Assembly: GCA_020047885.1 (NCBI GenBank)
Contig: JAIFNF010000183.1
Span: forward strand, 1 to 8,338
Direction of reading: 5' to 3'
From: Gammaproteobacteria bacterium
GTDB taxonomy: Bacteria; Pseudomonadota; Gammaproteobacteria; Competibacterales; Competibacteraceae
DNA length: 8,338 nt
The position numbers and the translations under genes were made by a program. Of the stretch, positions 6,551 to 8,338 are shown in pieces. The notes under the pieces were generated by a model. It saw only the letters and a program-made list of their open reading frames with translations. It did not search any database and had not been told where the DNA came from. Position 1 is the stretch's first letter; every line of letters begins with the position of its first letter.

Positions 6551-7697
6551 GTTCAGACTGAGGAGGCAGCTCCCCGATGTCCTTGAGCGGCCATACCGTA
6601 ATCCGTTCATGCACCGGATAACGATGCTGACCGGGGTACACGACCCAGAGATGCTCCAGATCCAGATCGTCAAGCGCCACGCGCTGTGAACGGGTTATTT
6701 TTGGCGCTTCGTTGAATTTCACCTCGATGCCGTAACGCCGGCCCCGATGAAAAAACAGCAGATCGAGTTCAGCGCCGCCCTGCGTTGCCCAGAAATACGC
6801 CTCGGCGGGACGCAGCGTCTGCCAAAGCTGCTCAATCACAAAACCTTCCCAGGATGCGCCGACTTTCGGATGAGCAGTCAGGCTTAACCAGTCAGGAATA
6901 TTGAATAGGGCATGCAACATCCCGGAATCACGAAGATAAATTTTCGGAGCCTTCACCTGGCGCTTGCTGATGTTTTCATACCAGGGCTGCAACTGCCGAA
7001 CCATATATGTTCCGGTCAACAGATCGAGATAGCTGCGAACGGTCTTGTCAGACAGCCCCAGTGCGCGCGCCAGCTCGGAAGCATTCCAGTACTGCCCATG
7101 ATAATGCGCCAGCATGGTCCAGAATCGCCGCATAGCCGGCGCGGGAATGGCAATGCCCAGTTGCGGAATGTCGCGCTCCAGGAAGGTGCGGATAAAGCCC
7201 TCGCGCCACGCCAGACTGTCCTCGTCGGAGGCGGCCAGGAAGGAACGGGGAAAGCCGCCACGCACCCAGAGCGATGGCCAGGGGTCCTGACCCGTCTCCG
7301 CCAGGGCAAAACCGCTCAACTCGATAAATTCCACGCGGCCAGCCAGCGTTTCCGCGGCATTTTTGAGGAGCGTCGGTGCCGCGCTACCGAGGATCAGAAA
7401 ACGTGCGGCGCAGTCAGGCCGATCAACCACCACGCGCAACACCTTGAACAGTTCTGGCAAAGTTTGAATTTCATCGATAACCACCAGACCCGTCAGGGTG
7501 CCCAGCATCAGCTCGGGATTTTGCAGGCGCTGCTGGTCGCCTGGCGATTCGAGATCAAACCAGGTCGTCGGCTGCCCGGCGCTAAACATCCGGGCGAGAG
7601 TGGTCTTGCCACACTGCCGGGGACCCAGCAGTGCGGTGATCAGGGAACGGCGATGGGCCGTCGCCAAGCGTTGTAACGCATCAGGACGATGGAGCAT
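6489..7697 (-). CDS. AAA superfamily ATPase with C-terminal DUF4143 domain
   Basis: A 402-aa predicted cytoplasmic ATPase of the COG1373 type; the cellular function of this family is unknown. The N-terminal half has Walker A GPRQCGKT (25-32), Walker B LVVIDEIQ (71-78, acidic D75/E76) and a sensor-like FLILGSAAPTLL near 100. A winged-helix-like segment (SELARALGLSDKTVRSYLDLL) leads into DUF4143, with YLRDSGMLHALF and then GASWEGFVIEQL. A nuclease-fold-like signature follows: GAELD from 308 and IEVK ending at K327. The last 20 or so residues (from ITTDDADS) come from the repeat-like element and are probably not part of the fold. The gene converges on the chemotaxis cluster and is divergent from the second cheY. 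No good ribosome site precedes the ATG. It is functionally foreign to its neighbours and may be an insertion, an inference from position alone. Confidence 0.9.
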   Translation of the reverse strand: MLHRPDALQRLATAHRRSLITALLGPRQCGKTTLARMFSAGQPTTWFDLESPGDQQRLQNPELMLGTLTGLVVIDEIQTLPELFKVLRVVVDRPDCAARFLILGSAAPTLLKNAAETLAGRVEFIELSGFALAETGQDPWPSLWVRGGFPRSFLAASDEDSLAWREGFIRTFLERDIPQLGIAIPAPAMRRFWTMLAHYHGQYWNASELARALGLSDKTVRSYLDLLTGTYMVRQLQPWYENISKRQVKAPKIYLRDSGMLHALFNIPDWLSLTAHPKVGASWEGFVIEQLWQTLRPAEAYFWATQGGAELDLLFFHRGRRYGIEVKFNEAPKITRSQRVALDDLDLEHLWVVYPGQHRYPVHERITVWPLKDIGELPPQSEPGITTDDADSTDFSCHPIIR

Positions 7698-7738
7698 GGG
7701 TCGGATATTACCATGAAAATTCGGAGATCAATTCCGAG

Positions 7739-7787
7739 TTTGCAAGGAAATTGCTCGGTAAGCCCGATATTTTCCTTGAAATGCAAA
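7739..7787. promoter_or_regulatory. Long imperfect hairpin in the divergent intergenic region
   Basis: Nested dyads: CAAGGAAA (7743-7750) pairs with TTTCCTTG (7771-7778). Inside, TCGG (7755-7758) pairs with CCGA (7764-7767) across a 5-nt loop. Outside, TTTG (7739-7742) pairs with CAAA (7784-7787) after a 5-nt bulge. The 166-bp spacer (7698-7863) lies between divergent ATPase and cheY genes, so this could be an operator or a leader RNA hairpin. No T run makes it a clear terminator. Confidence 0.4.
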
Positions 7788-7821
7788 GCGGGAAAACGGC
7801 GCGTCAGGGCGAATAATCGTC

Positions 7822-7827
7822 TAAAAT
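7822..7827 (+). promoter_or_regulatory. Possible -10 box before the second cheY
   Basis: TAAAAT lies 37 nt before the GTG start, a fitting distance for a sigma-70 -10 box. The 16-18 bp upstream window (around 7799-7804, GCGCGT) has no TTGACA-like -35, so support is weak. Confidence 0.25.
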
Positions 7828-7863
7828 GCGCAAAGAGTCATTCTGCGGGAGGAGTCTGAGGAC

Positions 7864-8235
7864 GTGAAAACCATTTTTCTGGTGGATGATTCCACCACCA
7901 TGCTGATGAGCTTGAGTGAAGTGTTGAAAAAGGCCGGTTTCCAGGTTGAAACCGCGTCGAACGGCACGGATGCCCTGGCTCAGTTCAAGGGCGGTCTCAA
8001 ACCCGATCTGATTATTACCGATCAGAACATGCCGGGTCTGACCGGGATCGAGTTGATTCGGGAAACCCGCAAACTGGCAGCGCTCCGTTTTACGCCTATT
8101 TTAATGCTCACTACCGAATCGCAGCAGGCCAAGCGTCAGGAAGGCAAGGCCGCTGGCGCCACCGGTTGGCTGGTGAAACCGGTGGCCGGTAAGGATCTGC
8201 TGGCGGTGGTCAAGCAGGTATTGCCGGGAACATGA
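7864..8235 (+). CDS. CheY-like single-domain response regulator (second copy)
   Basis: A 123-aa receiver domain without output domain. The acidic pair is D8/D9, the phospho-acceptor D53 (TDQNMPGLTG), the switch threonine T83 (MLTTES), the switch aromatic position is W102 (GWLVKP), and the lysine is K105. The GTG start is supported by GGGAGGAG (7847-7854) 9 nt upstream and by MKTIFLVDDS, a normal receiver beginning. It differs clearly from the upstream CheY (Trp instead of Tyr at the aromatic switch, Thr instead of Ser), so the two probably have different partners. It starts a new plus-strand unit, and a further reading frame begins 6 nt after its stop. Another CheA or hybrid kinase to the right could be its donor. 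Confidence 0.93.
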   Translation: MKTIFLVDDSTTMLMSLSEVLKKAGFQVETASNGTDALAQFKGGLKPDLIITDQNMPGLTGIELIRETRKLAALRFTPILMLTTESQQAKRQEGKAAGATGWLVKPVAGKDLLAVVKQVLPGT

Positions 8236-8241
8236 TGCGTA

Positions 8242-8338
8242 ATGGATGAAGAATCCCAAGCAGCAGCGCGGGTGTTATGGAACAAGCTGCAAGCCCGATT
8301 TACTCAACCCTTTCACGCTGCCGCCGACGTGATCCGTT
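8242..8338 (+). CDS. Start of an unidentified gene, cut by the right edge
   Basis: ATG 8242 opens a frame of 32 complete codons without a stop up to the edge, starting MDEESQAAARVLWNKLQARF. It lies 6 nt after the second cheY stop, in the same frame, which suggests an operon partner. The visible part is hydrophilic and helical, with no signal peptide and no recognisable motif. No strong ribosome site precedes the ATG. Too little is visible to assign a function. Confidence 0.5.
   Translation, partial: MDEESQAAARVLWNKLQARFTQPFHAAADVIR

Noticed and set aside
6912..7676. A 254-codon plus-strand frame opposite the ATPase.
   Set aside because: The minus strand encodes Walker A, Walker B and DUF4143 motifs here, so the plus-strand frame is a shadow.
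7763..7770. CCCGATAT resembling a flagellar sigma-28 (FliA) -10 box GCCGATAA.
   Set aside because: The segment at the required upstream spacing (7744-7751, AAGGAAAT) does not match TAAAGTTT, and the bases belong to the hairpin.

Overview
This GC-rich window is almost fully coding and looks like chromosomal DNA of a proteobacterium, probably a gammaproteobacterium. That placement is an inference: it rests on the chemotaxis (Che) gene content and on a REP-like CCCTCTCCC/GGGAGAGGG palindrome. No RNA gene, CRISPR array or complete transposable element was seen.

Positions 1-6457 hold a plus-strand chemosensory cluster: a CheW-domain protein whose reading frame runs off the left edge, possibly the end of a chemoreceptor-CheW fusion; cheB; a small all-helical HEAT-repeat protein; cheR; a single-domain CheY; cheA; and a short STAS-like protein. 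Close spacing or overlap links the genes from cheB onward. cheY/cheA share an ATGA overlap and cheA/STAS-like share TGATG. Together they encode a coupling protein, receptor methyltransferase and methylesterase (adaptation), a histidine kinase and a phospho-acceptor. The HEAT and STAS-like proteins are not part of the textbook Che set, and no flagellar gene or cheZ is present, so the output need not be flagellar.

In this sequence cheA is broken. The phosphotransfer (HPt) domain lies in one frame (3665-3952) and the rest of the kinase in the +1 frame (3936-6209), with a TGA stop at 3950-3952. One surplus base would explain it. A sequence error, a real mutation, recoding, or a functional split kinase are all possible. 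The kinase also carries about 370 residues of unusual sequence between the HPt and dimerisation domains.

Positions 6458-7697 hold a convergent, minus-strand gene for an AAA ATPase of the DUF4143 type, unrelated to chemotaxis. Its last residues are read out of a repeat-like stretch. After a 166-bp divergent intergenic region containing a long imperfect hairpin, a second CheY-like regulator (7864-8235) resumes plus-strand signalling genes, and a new reading frame starts at 8242 and leaves the right edge. The ATPase may therefore separate two parts of one signalling locus.
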